64,000 nt of DNA from Lachnospiraceae bacterium (lineage in GTDB: Bacteria > Bacillota > Clostridia > Lachnospirales > Lachnospiraceae): positions 62,001 to 126,000 of the forward strand of contig JAAWJI010000005.1 of the NCBI GenBank assembly GCA_022796795.1, written 5' to 3'. Positions 27,238 to 36,514 of the stretch are shown here, piece after piece. Under the pieces are notes generated by a model. The model did no database searches. It had not been told where the DNA came from and saw only the letters and a program-made list of their open reading frames with translations. The position numbers and the translations under genes are program-made. Within the stretch, counting starts at the first letter, position 1, and each line of letters opens with the position of its first letter.

Positions 27238-27923
27238 TGGAATGTCATCAGCTTTCCAAACATTACGGAACCAAGATCGCCCTGGATCATGTGGATCTGA
27301 CCATTGAACGGGGACGGATTATCGGACTTCTCGGTCCCAACGGAAGCGGAAAGACCACACTGATTAAGCTAATCAACGGACTACTGTCTCCCACCCAGGG
27401 AACCCTTCTGATCAACGGACAGGCTCCCGGCCCAGAGACGAAAAAGGTGGTTTCCTATCTTCCAGAGCGCACGTATTTTAGCAACTGGATGAAGGTCACA
27501 GATATCATTCGCTTTTTCGGCGACTTCTATGCGGATTTCGACGACAAACGGGCTATGGAAATGCTTCACCGCCTGAATATCAACGAGAACAGCCGCCTGG
27601 GCACCATGTCCAAGGGCACCAAGGAAAAGGTGCAGCTCATTATGGTCATGAGCCGGAACGCAGATCTGTACTGTCTGGATGAGCCCATCGGAGGCGTGGA
27701 CCCTGCCGCCCGGGATTACATTCTGCAGACCATTATTACCAACTACAGTGAAAACGCTACGGTTCTCATTTCCACCCATCTGATCTCAGATATCGAAAAT
27801 GTGCTGGACGACGCCATCTTTATCCAAAGCGGCCGCGTTATGCTCACAGGCTCTGTGGATGATATCCGCATGCAGGAGGGAAAATCCGTAGACGCATTAT
27901 TCCGGGAGGTGTTCCGATGCTAG
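27225..27923 (+). CDS. ABC transporter ATP-binding protein (YtrB type)
   Basis: A 232-residue ATPase: Walker A GLLGPNGSGKTTLIK near residue 35, Q-loop region, a divergent signature MSKGTKEKVQL in place of LSGGQ, Walker B LYCLDEPIGGVDPAARD near 160 and the H-loop STHLIS. The altered signature is usual in YtrB-like ATPases of lipid/peptide-responsive efflux systems. It overlaps the regulator gene upstream and the permease gene downstream (7 nt), so the three genes form one operon. Confidence 0.93.
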   Translation: METLMECHQLSKHYGTKIALDHVDLTIERGRIIGLLGPNGSGKTTLIKLINGLLSPTQGTLLINGQAPGPETKKVVSYLPERTYFSNWMKVTDIIRFFGDFYADFDDKRAMEMLHRLNINENSRLGTMSKGTKEKVQLIMVMSRNADLYCLDEPIGGVDPAARDYILQTIITNYSENATVLISTHLISDIENVLDDAIFIQSGRVMLTGSVDDIRMQEGKSVDALFREVFRC

Positions 27924-28735
27924 GAAAACTAATCAAACATGAATTTCACGCCGTGTCACGGCTGTTGCTGCCCTTACATCTGGCGCTGATTGCCATTACC
28001 TTTGTGGGACGTTTTTACGTGCAGTTTGCCATGGACCACATGGATTACCGCTTTTCTCTGATTCATGTATCCCTGTTTATGTTTTATTTCCTGGCCCTGT
28101 TCGCCATCTTTGTCCTGACCTATGTGTACCTGTATATTCTGCGTCCCCACAGGAACTGGTTCTCTGATGAAGGCTATCTGATCCACACTCTGCCGGTAAC
28201 TCCGGCGGCTCATATCTGGAGCAAGCTGATCGTAGCCATGTGCTGGGTTCTGTTGGACAGCTTTTTGCTGATATTGTCCATTTTCCTCATGGTGGTAAAT
28301 CCTCAGGTGCTGAACTCCTGGCCGGAGTTTATCGAAATGCTTCAGGAAATGGTCACTGCCACCACAGGCATGGACTATGTGCTGGGAAGCGTGGCCTATA
28401 TCCTTAACCTATTGATCACGTTTGCCCGGGGCCTGCTGATTTGTTACATGTGCCTGGCAATCGGTCACAGCTTTAACCAGTATAAGCTTCTGATCTCCAT
28501 CGGCATTTACATCGGCGTAAGCATGGGCATGAGCCTGATCACCACTTTGGCCGGCATCCTGTTCTCCATGCCCTTTGGCGGATACGGATCTCTGTCTCTG
28601 TTTATGATATCCTCGGATTATAACACATTGAGCCAGCAGATGACCTGGTTTGACACAGTACTTTCCCTGGTCGTAGCAGCGGCGGCCTTCTTCGTAACCC
28701 AGTATTTTCTCTCCAAGCGGCTCAACCTAGAATAA
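27917..28735 (+). CDS. ABC-2 type membrane permease
   Basis: A 272-residue polytopic protein with about six hydrophobic segments (for example FMFYFLALFAIFVLTYVYLY, MCWVLLDSFLLILSIFLMVV, LVVAAAAFFVTQYFL). The N-terminal LIKHEFHAVSRLLLP is typical of ABC-2 permeases next to YtrB-like ATPases. The substrate is unknown; such systems respond to cell-wall or membrane stress. Last gene of the GntR operon; the convergent methyltransferase gene ends 14 nt away. Confidence 0.85.
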   Translation: MLGKLIKHEFHAVSRLLLPLHLALIAITFVGRFYVQFAMDHMDYRFSLIHVSLFMFYFLALFAIFVLTYVYLYILRPHRNWFSDEGYLIHTLPVTPAAHIWSKLIVAMCWVLLDSFLLILSIFLMVVNPQVLNSWPEFIEMLQEMVTATTGMDYVLGSVAYILNLLITFARGLLICYMCLAIGHSFNQYKLLISIGIYIGVSMGMSLITTLAGILFSMPFGGYGSLSLFMISSDYNTLSQQMTWFDTVLSLVVAAAAFFVTQYFLSKRLNLE

Positions 28736-28749
28736 TGGGGCGCCTTGCA

Positions 28750-30294
28750 TTATACCCGGCGAATACAGAATAAAAACGCCTCTTCCTTTTCACTGACGCA
28801 CCATTCCTGCAAAAGCTGCCACTGGGGCCGCTGCCGCAGATGCTTTTTCACATAGCCCCGGTCATGGGAGTACAAGAGGATCACTCCCGACTGTCCCAGA
28901 AGGCTGCCTGCATGGTCTAAAAATTGTCCATACAGGCAGTCAATGGTATGAGCGTCCCTGGTTTTTCCCTTTACCGGAAAATTGGTCACGATCTCGTCAA
29001 AAGGACGCTCATGGCGGAAGGTGAGACAGTCTCGATTCACAAAGTGAGCCGGCACTCCCGCAAGCTCTGCGTTTTCTCTGGCCCCCTCTATGGCAGGCGC
29101 GTAGAGATCAATGCCGTACAGGGTATCTGCGTGACGCTTATAATTGCGCTCCAACAGCATGGCTCCGGTTCCGCAAAAAGGATCCAGCACCCGGGCTTTC
29201 TCCCGAAGATAGGGAGCTGCCAGCTCCATGCAGATGGCAGCCTGCACAGGCGACAAAGAGGCTGCCACGGTTCTTTTCCGGTAGGCAAACCGCTGGTCTG
29301 GAAAAGCCTTAAGCTTTAGAAACGGGACATACCGTTCCTCCCGGCCTTCCGTAAGCCTCAGCTCTATTTCGTAGGCGGAGGGGGCATTTTTCAGAAAGCC
29401 TCCCGACTGCTCCTCCAACCTGGCGGCAAAATGCCGGGCAAGCTGGCTGCGCTTGGACAGAGCCAGCCTGTTTTTCAGCTCAATCCGGAAATAATAAGGA
29501 GGCTCTCCAAAAAGCAGGCTTCCCAAAAGTTCCTCAAACTCCCCGGACAGAAGCGTCTTCGCTCCCTCCTCCAGGTTCAAACGCCGGATTCCCGGAATCT
29601 GAAACAGCAGCTCCCTCCAGGTACGGATCTTCAGCAGCTCTTCCAGAGAGGCCTGTTCCACCTGCACCAGACCTTTCCCCAGACGAACTCGTCCTTTTTG
29701 AATCTGTCCGGCTGTCAGCGCCTCCTGCCCCCGGTTGGTCAGCAGGATCACATCCGCCGGCTTTAAAAGGCCTGCAAATCCGTGAAACTTAGGCTTCTCC
29801 CCCTTTAGAAGAATTTTCCGCAGCGCCTGAAGCTCCCGGCGCAGATGCTTTTCCTCCCCCTCTTTGTTTCTCTCTTCGCCGCTCCCGTCCTGTTTCTTAA
29901 GTCCTCCGAACACATCCTCCTCTGTGCAAATCTGATTCAGCCTTCCCTCCAGTTCCTCCTGACGGACTCTCATCTGATCCAGAAAAAAAGCGCAATCAAA
30001 ATTCTCCAGAGCCTTCAGATAATCCTCCCTGACAAACAGCTGACCCTCCCTCTCATAGGCCTGCCACAGCCTTTGGGGAATGTCCTCCCCTCGCAGATTA
30101 CCCAGGATCTTGGCTGCATTTTTCCGGGCCTTTGGATCCTCCCCGGACAGACAGGCAAACAGGAGCTCCGGCGCCTGCTCAAACAGCCGCTGCAGCTCCT
30201 GTCTCTCCTTTTCATTCCCTATGGCTTCCCGGATCTCCATCAGGATTCCCCGTATCTCCTGCTGCTTTCCCAGCAGCTCATATTGTTCTCTCAA
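28750..30294 (-). CDS. THUMP/RlmL-like SAM methyltransferase with helical N-terminal extension
   Basis: A 514-residue protein. Residues 1-120 look like helical repeats (FACLSGEDPKARKNAAKILGNLRG resembles a HEAT repeat), 120-330 is an unassigned mixed region, and 350-510 is a Rossmann methyltransferase: motif I VLDPFCGTGAMLLE near residue 375, acidic GIDLYAPA, and IVTNFPVKGK where N-(D/P)-P-(F/Y) is expected. The order resembles RNA guanine-N2 methyltransferases of the TRM11/RlmL/Trm14 type. RNA target unknown; the altered NFP motif and the helical extension are unusual. Convergent with the ABC-2 gene. Confidence 0.72.
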   Translation of the reverse strand: MREQYELLGKQQEIRGILMEIREAIGNEKERQELQRLFEQAPELLFACLSGEDPKARKNAAKILGNLRGEDIPQRLWQAYEREGQLFVREDYLKALENFDCAFFLDQMRVRQEELEGRLNQICTEEDVFGGLKKQDGSGEERNKEGEEKHLRRELQALRKILLKGEKPKFHGFAGLLKPADVILLTNRGQEALTAGQIQKGRVRLGKGLVQVEQASLEELLKIRTWRELLFQIPGIRRLNLEEGAKTLLSGEFEELLGSLLFGEPPYYFRIELKNRLALSKRSQLARHFAARLEEQSGGFLKNAPSAYEIELRLTEGREERYVPFLKLKAFPDQRFAYRKRTVAASLSPVQAAICMELAAPYLREKARVLDPFCGTGAMLLERNYKRHADTLYGIDLYAPAIEGARENAELAGVPAHFVNRDCLTFRHERPFDEIVTNFPVKGKTRDAHTIDCLYGQFLDHAGSLLGQSGVILLYSHDRGYVKKHLRQRPQWQLLQEWCVSEKEEAFLFCIRRV

Positions 30295-30352
30295 TCTTCT
30301 ATGTTCTCCCTATCTTGCGTTTTGTACTTTGGATCAAGATGCATCTTTGGAT

Positions 30353-31291
30353 TTACCGCACCAGAATATACCCTGTATAAACCCCATAAGCCAATAGCAT
30401 TACCAGCCCCGTCCCCCGGGATACCCGCTGCTCCCTGTAAAGGGGAACAAAAAACCACAGGCTCACCGCCAACAGAATCAGGGCGTCGTATACGCTGACC
30501 ATTTCCACCCGGATGGGCGAAATCAGGGAGGAAAGGCCCAGGATAAAGCCCACGTTCATAATATTAGAACCCATTACATTGCCCAGAGCAATCTCACTCT
30601 CTCCCTTTTTTGCCGCCACCACAGAGGTGACAAGCTCCGGAAGAGAAGTTCCCACCGCCACAATGGTCAGGCCGATAAGCGTCTCGCTGAGTCCAAAGCT
30701 TCGGGCAATCTCCGTGGCTCCGTTGACTACCAGCTGCCCGCCGCTTACAATCGCCACAGAACCGCAGACGCACAGGGCCATATTCCACCAGATCCCGTGC
30801 GTGCGGTCCAGGTTATCCGCCGAAGGACGGCTCTTCAGGGCGTTGGTTACCGTCTGCACCATATAGATCCCCAGGATTCCCAGCAGAATCAACCCATCCA
30901 GCCGGGACAATACCATCTCCCGCCCGAAGAGAAAGTCCGCCTGAAAAAAGAGCAAAACAGCCAGCAGCAGCACGGATACACTGTAATCCCGTTTCATCAT
31001 AGAGCGCTCCACCTTCATGGGACGGATCAGGGCGCTTAAGCCCACCACCACCAGAAGATTTACAATATTAGAGCCAAGTACGTTTCCAAGAGCAATGGCA
31101 TTGCTGCCCCGCACCGCCGCCGTCAGGCTCACCGCCAGCTCCGGCAGGCTGGTGCCCAGAGCCACAATAGTCAGGCCGATGACAATGGCCGGAATCCGCA
31201 GGTGCCGTGCCAGAGCCGCCGCTCCTCCCACAAACCAGTCCGCTCCCTTCACCAGGAGCACAATTCCCAATGCTAACATGATAAATTCCAT
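30353..31291 (-). CDS. Calcium/sodium antiporter (CaCA family)
   Basis: A 312-residue membrane protein with two homologous halves, each with the CaCA alpha-repeat: VALGTSLPELAVSLTAA followed by GNVLGSNIVNLLVV, and VAVGTSLPELVTSVVAA followed by GNVMGSNIMNVGFI. About ten helices. It is of the YrbG type and should exchange Ca2+ (or another cation) for Na+ or H+. ATG 31291 (MEFIMLALGIVLL) has a GGAG site and begins the first helix; an upstream in-frame ATG would add a hydrophilic extension. Confidence 0.93.
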   Translation of the reverse strand: MEFIMLALGIVLLVKGADWFVGGAAALARHLRIPAIVIGLTIVALGTSLPELAVSLTAAVRGSNAIALGNVLGSNIVNLLVVVGLSALIRPMKVERSMMKRDYSVSVLLLAVLLFFQADFLFGREMVLSRLDGLILLGILGIYMVQTVTNALKSRPSADNLDRTHGIWWNMALCVCGSVAIVSGGQLVVNGATEIARSFGLSETLIGLTIVAVGTSLPELVTSVVAAKKGESEIALGNVMGSNIMNVGFILGLSSLISPIRVEMVSVYDALILLAVSLWFFVPLYREQRVSRGTGLVMLLAYGVYTGYILVR

Positions 31292-31419
31292 AGAAACTCC
31301 ATTCTGCCTGCTGGAAAGGGCAAAGACAACCTTGTCTCTGCCCTCTCCTGTCGTTCTTTGGGTGCCAGCAATCCAGGCTGCCGGCAAATACACGCATTTG
31401 CATATTTCCACAGTATATT

Positions 31420-32853
31420 TTATACCGAGATCTCCGCTTTCATACCAATAAGATGGGCATTTGCCTCCAGAACAGGCTGCACCACCTGTTTTAAGAAGGC
31501 ATCCACCTGTTCCCGGGACCTGCCCACATACCGGGCCGGGTCCATGGTTTCTTTCAGCTCCTCCAGAGAGAGGTTAAAGGACGGATCCCCTGCAATCAGC
31601 TCCAACAGATTGTTCTCCAGGCCGTATTCCTTTACATTTTTCCCCGCCTCCATGGACAGCTCCCGGATTCGCTCGTGAAGCTCCTGCCGGTCTCCCCCGG
31701 CCTTCACCGCGTCCATCATAATATTCTCCGTAGCCATAAAGGGCAGCTCTGCCATGAGGCGCTTCTCAATAACCTTGGGATACACCACCAGCCCGTCCAC
31801 CACGTTGAGACACAGATCCAAAATCCCATCCACAGCCAGAAATCCCTCCGGAATGGACAAGCGCTTGTTTGCCGAATCGTCCAGGGTCCTCTCAAACCAC
31901 TGGGCAGCCGAGGTAATGGCCGGATTCAGCGCATCCACCATCACATACCGGGATAGGGAGGCAATGCGCTCGCTGCGCATGGGATTGCGCTTGTAAGCCA
32001 TGGCTGAGGATCCGATCTGCGATTTCTCAAAGGGCTCCTCCACCTCTTTCAAATGCTGCAGAAGGCGGATGTCATTGGACATTTTGTGGGCGCTGGCCGC
32101 AATGCCCGCCAACACATTCAGCACCCGGGTATCCACCTTTCGGGAATAGGTCTGACCAGACACAGGGTAGCACTGGGCAAAGCCCATTTTCTCCGCAATC
32201 ATGGGATCGATCTTGTCAATAGTCTCCTGGTCCCCCTCAAAGAGCTCCAGGAAGCTTGCCTGGGTTCCCGTGGTTCCCTTGGATCCCAGAAGCTTTAGAG
32301 ATCCCTGCACATACTCCAGGTCCTCCAGATCCATACAGAATTCCTGGAGCCACAAAGAGGCCCGTTTTCCCACAGTGGTGGGCTGTGCTGGCTGGAAATG
32401 GGTAAAAGCCAGGGTTGGCAAAGCCTTATAGGTATCTGCGAATTTTGCCAGCTCGGCAATGACATTGATGAGCTTTTGGCGTACCAGCTTTAAGGCCTGG
32501 GACATGACAATGATATCCGTATTATCTCCCACATAGCAGCTGGTAGCCCCTAGGTGAATAATCCCCTTTGCCTTGGGGCACTGCTGTCCGTAGGCATACA
32601 CATGGGACATAACATCGTGGCGCACTTCCTTCTCCCGGGCCTTTGCCACCTCATAGTTGATGTCGTCCTTGTGGCTTTTCAGCTCGTCGATCTGCTCCTG
32701 GGTAATGTCCAGACCCAGCTCCATCTCTGTCTCTGCCAGGGCGATCCACAGTCTTCTCCAGGTCCGGAATTTCATGTCCGGCGAAAATATATACTGCATT
32801 TCCCTGCTGGCATACCGCTCAGACAGGGGACTCTGATACCGATCCGTACTCAT
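31420..32853 (-). CDS. purB: Adenylosuccinate lyase
   Basis: A 477-residue fumarase/aspartase-superfamily enzyme catalysing two steps of purine synthesis (SAICAR to AICAR and adenylosuccinate to AMP). Evidence: LGATSCYVGDNTD near residue 95, THFQPAQPTTVGKR with the active-site His at about 150, and the signature GSSAMAYKRNPMRSE with the catalytic Ser near 285. Start ATG 32853 follows GAGGAGG. The next gene upstream is purC, 45 nt away, so the two are likely co-transcribed. Confidence 0.96.
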   Translation of the reverse strand: MSTDRYQSPLSERYASREMQYIFSPDMKFRTWRRLWIALAETEMELGLDITQEQIDELKSHKDDINYEVAKAREKEVRHDVMSHVYAYGQQCPKAKGIIHLGATSCYVGDNTDIIVMSQALKLVRQKLINVIAELAKFADTYKALPTLAFTHFQPAQPTTVGKRASLWLQEFCMDLEDLEYVQGSLKLLGSKGTTGTQASFLELFEGDQETIDKIDPMIAEKMGFAQCYPVSGQTYSRKVDTRVLNVLAGIAASAHKMSNDIRLLQHLKEVEEPFEKSQIGSSAMAYKRNPMRSERIASLSRYVMVDALNPAITSAAQWFERTLDDSANKRLSIPEGFLAVDGILDLCLNVVDGLVVYPKVIEKRLMAELPFMATENIMMDAVKAGGDRQELHERIRELSMEAGKNVKEYGLENNLLELIAGDPSFNLSLEELKETMDPARYVGRSREQVDAFLKQVVQPVLEANAHLIGMKAEISV

Positions 32854-32898
32854 AGTTCCTCCTCTTTCTCTCACAGCCCTTCTGATCCGCTCCTGTCT

Positions 32899-33603
32899 CT
32901 ACAGTCCCAGACGGTTAAATACCTCGTTGTATGCCTCTTCCACATTTCCCATATCTCTGCGGAAACGATCCTTGTCCAGCTTCTCCCTGGTCTTAATATC
33001 CCAGAGCCTGCAGGTATCCGGGGAGGTCTCGTCCGCCAGAATAATCTGTCCCTTATAGCGTCCGAATTCAATCTTGAAATCAATAAGCTCAATTCCGGCA
33101 GCTGCAAAATACTCCTTGTACACCTCGTTGATCCGGAATGCGTAATCGCTGATGGTGTCAATCTCCTCCCGGGTAGCCAGATCCAGAGCGATTGCAAAAT
33201 AATCGTTGATCAAAGGATCGCCCAGATCATCGTTCTTATAGCTGAATTCCAGGGTGGGAGCCTTCAGGACCCGTCCCTCCTCCACGCCCAGACGCTTTGA
33301 AAAGCTTCCGGCCGCCACATTCCGCACAATGACCTCCAGGGGAACAATCTCCACTTTTTTCACCGCTGTCTCCCGGTCGCTGAGCTCCTCAATATAGTGG
33401 GTGGGAATCCCCTTCTCCTCCAGGAGCTGGAACACCCGGTTGCTCATCTTGTTGTTCACCACGCCCTTCCCCATAATGGTGCCCTTTTTCAGGCCGTTAA
33501 AGGCTGTGGCGTCATCCTTGTAATCTACAATCAGTACATCCGGATCATCCGTATTGTACACCTTTTTCGCCTTTCCTTCATAGAGTAAGTCCAATTTTTT
33601 CAT
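32899..33603 (-). CDS. purC: SAICAR synthetase
   Basis: A 234-residue phosphoribosylaminoimidazole-succinocarboxamide synthase: N-terminal [11 protein letters not shown], the VRNVAAGSF motif near residue 95, and the signature [24 protein letters not shown] block near 170 ending with DTCRLWD. Converts CAIR plus aspartate and ATP to SAICAR. Start ATG 33603 is preferred over a GTG three codons upstream; AAGGATGGG lies upstream. Promoter at 33658-33686. Confidence 0.96.
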   Translation of the reverse strand: MKKLDLLYEGKAKKVYNTDDPDVLIVDYKDDATAFNGLKKGTIMGKGVVNNKMSNRVFQLLEEKGIPTHYIEELSDRETAVKKVEIVPLEVIVRNVAAGSFSKRLGVEEGRVLKAPTLEFSYKNDDLGDPLINDYFAIALDLATREEIDTISDYAFRINEVYKEYFAAAGIELIDFKIEFGRYKGQIILADETSPDTCRLWDIKTREKLDKDRFRRDMGNVEEAYNEVFNRLGL

Positions 33604-33657
33604 TTTCAACACCCATCCTTTTTGTATACATGCTCTTAAAAAACAAATATCAAGGTA

Positions 33658-33686
33658 ATCTTATCAAATCCGCAAATAAAAAGCAA
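33658..33686 (-). promoter_or_regulatory. Putative promoter of purC-purB
   Basis: On the minus strand TTGCTT (33681-33686), 17-nt spacer, TAAGAT (33658-33663). No purine riboswitch-like structure or PurBox pair is evident in the 91-bp spacer. Confidence 0.5.
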
Positions 33687-33694
33687 GAGAGGGA

Positions 33695-34381
33695 TTACAG
33701 CTCGTCAAACTTGCGCAGAAACTCCTGCATCCGGGGATTATCCGAGTGAAACAGCTCCTCCGGGGTTCCCTCCTCCGCTATGATCCCCTGATCCATAAAC
33801 ACAATGTAGTCCGCCACACTGCGGGCAAAATTCATCTCATGGGTCACAATCACCATGGTCATATGCTCTGCCGCCAGCTCCTTGATGACTTTCAGGATCT
33901 CTCCTGTCAGCTCCGGATCCAGAGCCGAGGTTGGCTCGTCAAAAAAGAGGATCTTGGGATTCAGGGCCAGCGCCCGGGCAATGGACACCCGCTGCTGCTG
34001 TCCTCCGGACAGCTGATGAGGGTAGGCGTCCGCCTTGTCCGACAGGCCCATCTTCACCAGCAGGTCAATCGCCTGGTCATAGACTTCCTTCCTGGGCCTC
34101 TTCTGGGTGCGCACCGGCGCGTCCATAATATTTTTCAGCACCGAATAGTGGGGAAAGAGATTAAAGTTCTGAAACACCAGACCGAAGCTTCCCTCATAGT
34201 GGATCTCGCCTCCGTCCGCAGTCTCTAACCCGGTACAACACCGCAGGAGCGTGGACTTTCCCGAACCGGAAGGACCGATGACAGCCACCACCTGTCCCTC
34301 CTCCACGGACATGGAAATATCCTTCAGCACCTCCAGATCCCCGAAGCTTTTCTGCACATGACTGATCTCCAATAAACTCAT
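33695..34381 (-). CDS. Polar amino-acid ABC transporter ATP-binding protein
   Basis: A 228-residue ATPase of the GlnQ/ArtM type: Walker A GPSGSGKSTLLR near residue 35, signature LSGGQQQRVSIARAL near 130, Walker B LFFDEPTSALDPE, H-loop VTHEM. Slightly short between Walker A and Q loop (TADGGEIHYEG). Start ATG 34381 follows GGGAGGAGG. Third gene of the importer operon after the binding protein and permease; stop codon lies close to the purC promoter. Confidence 0.95.
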   Translation of the reverse strand: MSLLEISHVQKSFGDLEVLKDISMSVEEGQVVAVIGPSGSGKSTLLRCCTGLETADGGEIHYEGSFGLVFQNFNLFPHYSVLKNIMDAPVRTQKRPRKEVYDQAIDLLVKMGLSDKADAYPHQLSGGQQQRVSIARALALNPKILFFDEPTSALDPELTGEILKVIKELAAEHMTMVIVTHEMNFARSVADYIVFMDQGIIAEEGTPEELFHSDNPRMQEFLRKFDEL

Positions 34382-34400
34382 TTTGTACCCTCCTCCCATC

Positions 34401-35051
34401 CTATCGGTAATAGCTTAGCTTCTTTTCCAGGAACTCGGAAGCTCCGGCCACCAGAAGATTGAATACATAGTAGAACACCGCCGCCACAAGAAAGGGCATC
34501 ATATTGGTCTCCGCAGCCGCAATCTGTCGGGCCGTATTAAACATTTCCGTCACAGCCAGGGCATAGGCCAGGGAGGTATCCTTCACCAGGGTAATAGTCT
34601 CATTGGTTACCGGAGGCAGCACCCGCTTGATCATCTGGGGAAGAATAATATGGATAAAAGTCTGGGAACGGGAATACCCCAGGATCTTGGCTGCCTCATA
34701 CTGTCCTACAGGAATAGACTCGATACCGGCCCGGAAAATTTCCGCAAAATAAGCCGCATAGTTAATGGAAAATCCAATATAGGCCGCAATCATCCGGTAT
34801 CCCGGCGTAATCTTAATGCCAAAGAGAAAGAAGGGGCCGAAATACACCACCAAAAGCTGCAGCATCAGGGGTGTTCCCCGCATTACAGATATGTACAGCT
34901 TGGTCAGCATCCGCACCGGCCACCATTTTGACATGCGCCCAAAACACAGAAGCATGCCCAAGGGCAGAGAAAATACCAGCGTACAGATAAAAATCTTCAC
35001 AGAGACCAGCATGCCCGCCGCCAGCTCCTGTATCATCGTTTGCAGATTCAT
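34401..35051 (-). CDS. Polar amino-acid ABC transporter permease
   Basis: A 216-residue HisMQ-type permease with about five helices. Diagnostic segments are MRGTPLMLQL near residue 55 and the EAA loop EAAKILGYSRSQTFIHIILP near 130. One permease gene is present, so the channel is probably a homodimer. ATG 35051 follows GGGAGG. Lies 19 nt before the ATPase gene. Confidence 0.94.
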   Translation of the reverse strand: MNLQTMIQELAAGMLVSVKIFICTLVFSLPLGMLLCFGRMSKWWPVRMLTKLYISVMRGTPLMLQLLVVYFGPFFLFGIKITPGYRMIAAYIGFSINYAAYFAEIFRAGIESIPVGQYEAAKILGYSRSQTFIHIILPQMIKRVLPPVTNETITLVKDTSLAYALAVTEMFNTARQIAAAETNMMPFLVAAVFYYVFNLLVAGASEFLEKKLSYYR

Positions 35052-35171
35052 TGCGTTCCTCCCAGATCTTCCATTTTCTTTTCCAATATTCACAGGATGC
35101 TTTTACAGCCTTTCTCTGTGCAGGAAGGGCTAACTTCTGCCTTTTTCCTCCTCTGTCCCGCACACAGAGAA

Positions 35172-35198
35172 ATGGGGAGCAGACTGTCAGCTCCCCAT
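35172..35198 (-). other. Intercistronic hairpin after the amino-acid binding-protein gene
   Basis: Perfect 9-bp stem ATGGGGAGC / GCTCCCCAT with a 9-nt loop and no T run on the minus strand, between the binding-protein stop (35212) and the permease start (35051). Probably protects the upstream message. Confidence 0.65.
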
Positions 35199-35211
35199 GA
35201 CGCTTTCCCTC

Positions 35212-36141
35212 TTATTTCCCCAGACAGACGGACTCTGACACGTCCCATCTTCCCTGGGAATCCTTTGCGATTTTCTCAAAGGTTCCATCCTCTACCATCT
35301 CATACAAGGTGGCCTGCACCTGATCCTTAAGCTCTGTATTTCCCTTCAGGAATCCCACGGCATACTGCTCAGCGGCAATCTCCTGCTCCAGAATCACAAA
35401 GGCTCCTTCCCCTCTCTGGGCGATCTGATATCTGGCAACTCCGATATCCATAGCAATGGCGTCCGCCGCACCGGCCTCTAGGTTGTTAAAGGCGCTGTTG
35501 TAATCCGGAACCTCAGTCATATTTCCAAAGGACGACACCAGGCTCTCCATCTGGGCCACCAGCTCCGCGTCGTCCGTATCCTCTGCGGAAACAGTCAGCG
35601 CATGGAGGGCGGAGGAATCCGCCTGAACCAGCACCTCCTTGCCTGCCAGGTCATCCCAGGAGGCAATGCCGGAATCCGCAGCCACCACAAACACCTGGCT
35701 GTTGTCAATGTAGGGATCGCTGAAGGTATACTGATCCTCTCTGCCATTCATGGTAAAGCCGTTCCAGATGCAGTCAATAGCTCCGGAGGACAGCTCCATG
35801 TCCTTGCTGTTCCAGTCAATAGGCTGCTTCACCAGCTCCCAGCCAAGGCGGTCGCAGACCTCCTGAGCCAGACTCAGGTCAAAGCCCACATACTCACCGT
35901 TTTCATCCTTATATCCATAGGGCGGGAACTCTGCGTCAAAGCCAACCGTAAAGGTCTTCTTCTCTCCCTCCGGCGCCTGCGCTGCTTCCGGCTCCGCCTC
36001 CAAAGCTTCCTGCTGCTCCTCCTGGGCCGGCTCCTGTGTCCCGTTACTCTCCGCTGCAGGCTCCTCCTTCTTGCCGCAGCCAGCGGCCAGAGCTGCCATC
36101 ATACTCACACACAGCAATACAGATAAAATTTTCTTTTTCAT
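35212..36141 (-). CDS. Amino-acid-binding lipoprotein of ABC importer
   Basis: A 309-residue family-3 solute-binding protein. Residues 1-22 are a lipoprotein signal peptide with lipobox LAAGC; residues 23-65 are an acidic Glu/Ala/Gln-rich linker; the SBP_bac_3 domain follows (FTVGFDAEFPPYGYKDENG, GFDLSLAQEVCDRLG, DCIWNGFTMNGRE). That cluster is typical of polar amino-acid or cystine binders. Start ATG 36141 follows AAAAGGAGAGG. First gene of the operon, with a strong promoter at 36286-36314. Confidence 0.94.
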   Translation of the reverse strand: MKKKILSVLLCVSMMAALAAGCGKKEEPAAESNGTQEPAQEEQQEALEAEPEAAQAPEGEKKTFTVGFDAEFPPYGYKDENGEYVGFDLSLAQEVCDRLGWELVKQPIDWNSKDMELSSGAIDCIWNGFTMNGREDQYTFSDPYIDNSQVFVVAADSGIASWDDLAGKEVLVQADSSALHALTVSAEDTDDAELVAQMESLVSSFGNMTEVPDYNSAFNNLEAGAADAIAMDIGVARYQIAQRGEGAFVILEQEIAAEQYAVGFLKGNTELKDQVQATLYEMVEDGTFEKIAKDSQGRWDVSESVCLGK

Positions 36142-36285
36142 AGCTTCCTCTCCTTTTTCGCTTCTCTTAGTGTGCAGGAAACTCAAACCTGTGGAAACCC
36201 ATCCCATAAAAATAAATTTCAGAAAACGCCAGGACACTCTGGTATATTAGCAATGAGTTACTGCACTACGATAAAGCACTTTGAT

Positions 36286-36314
36286 ATCGTACCATAACCC
36301 TGAGGGCCTGTCAA
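36286..36314 (-). promoter_or_regulatory. Sigma-A promoter of the amino-acid importer operon
   Basis: On the minus strand TTGACA (36309-36314), 17-nt spacer, TACGAT (36286-36291). About 145 nt of leader precede the coding start. Confidence 0.75.
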
Positions 36315-36404
36315 TCCTCTTTTCCCCAAATTATGTTCCCCCTGATCCTCACTGCACGTTCCAAATTTTCCAAATTCTGGATATCCCCCCATAGCAACCC
36401 TCGG

Positions 36405-36459
36405 TTGACACATTGCCTACCGCCAATATATAGCCAGCAACCGCATAAACTGGTATACT
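36405..36459 (+). promoter_or_regulatory. Putative promoter(s) of the XRE regulator
   Basis: TTGACA at 36405-36410 with TATATA 16 nt downstream (36427-36432); alternatively an extended -10 TGGTATACT at 36451-36459. I cannot decide which is used. Confidence 0.45.
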
Positions 36460-36514
36460 AATCTTACATGAAAATCGTGTGCACGAAAATATATCATTTA
36501 TTGGAGGTATCCCT

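Larger units (their letters stand above)
36142..36514. other. Divergent promoter region between amino-acid importer and XRE regulator
   Basis: A 373-bp spacer. The minus-strand promoter for the importer (36286-36314) and a plus-strand promoter for the regulator (36405-36459) are visible and listed separately. I see no riboswitch or open frame in the rest. Confidence 0.6.

Noticed and set aside
33604..33694. Purine riboswitch before purC
   Set aside because: The 91-bp spacer is too short and lacks the paired stems and conserved loops of that class.
36142..36514. Riboswitch upstream of the amino-acid importer
   Set aside because: No lysine, glycine, SAM or T-box-like conserved element was seen; a plain sigma-A promoter explains the region.
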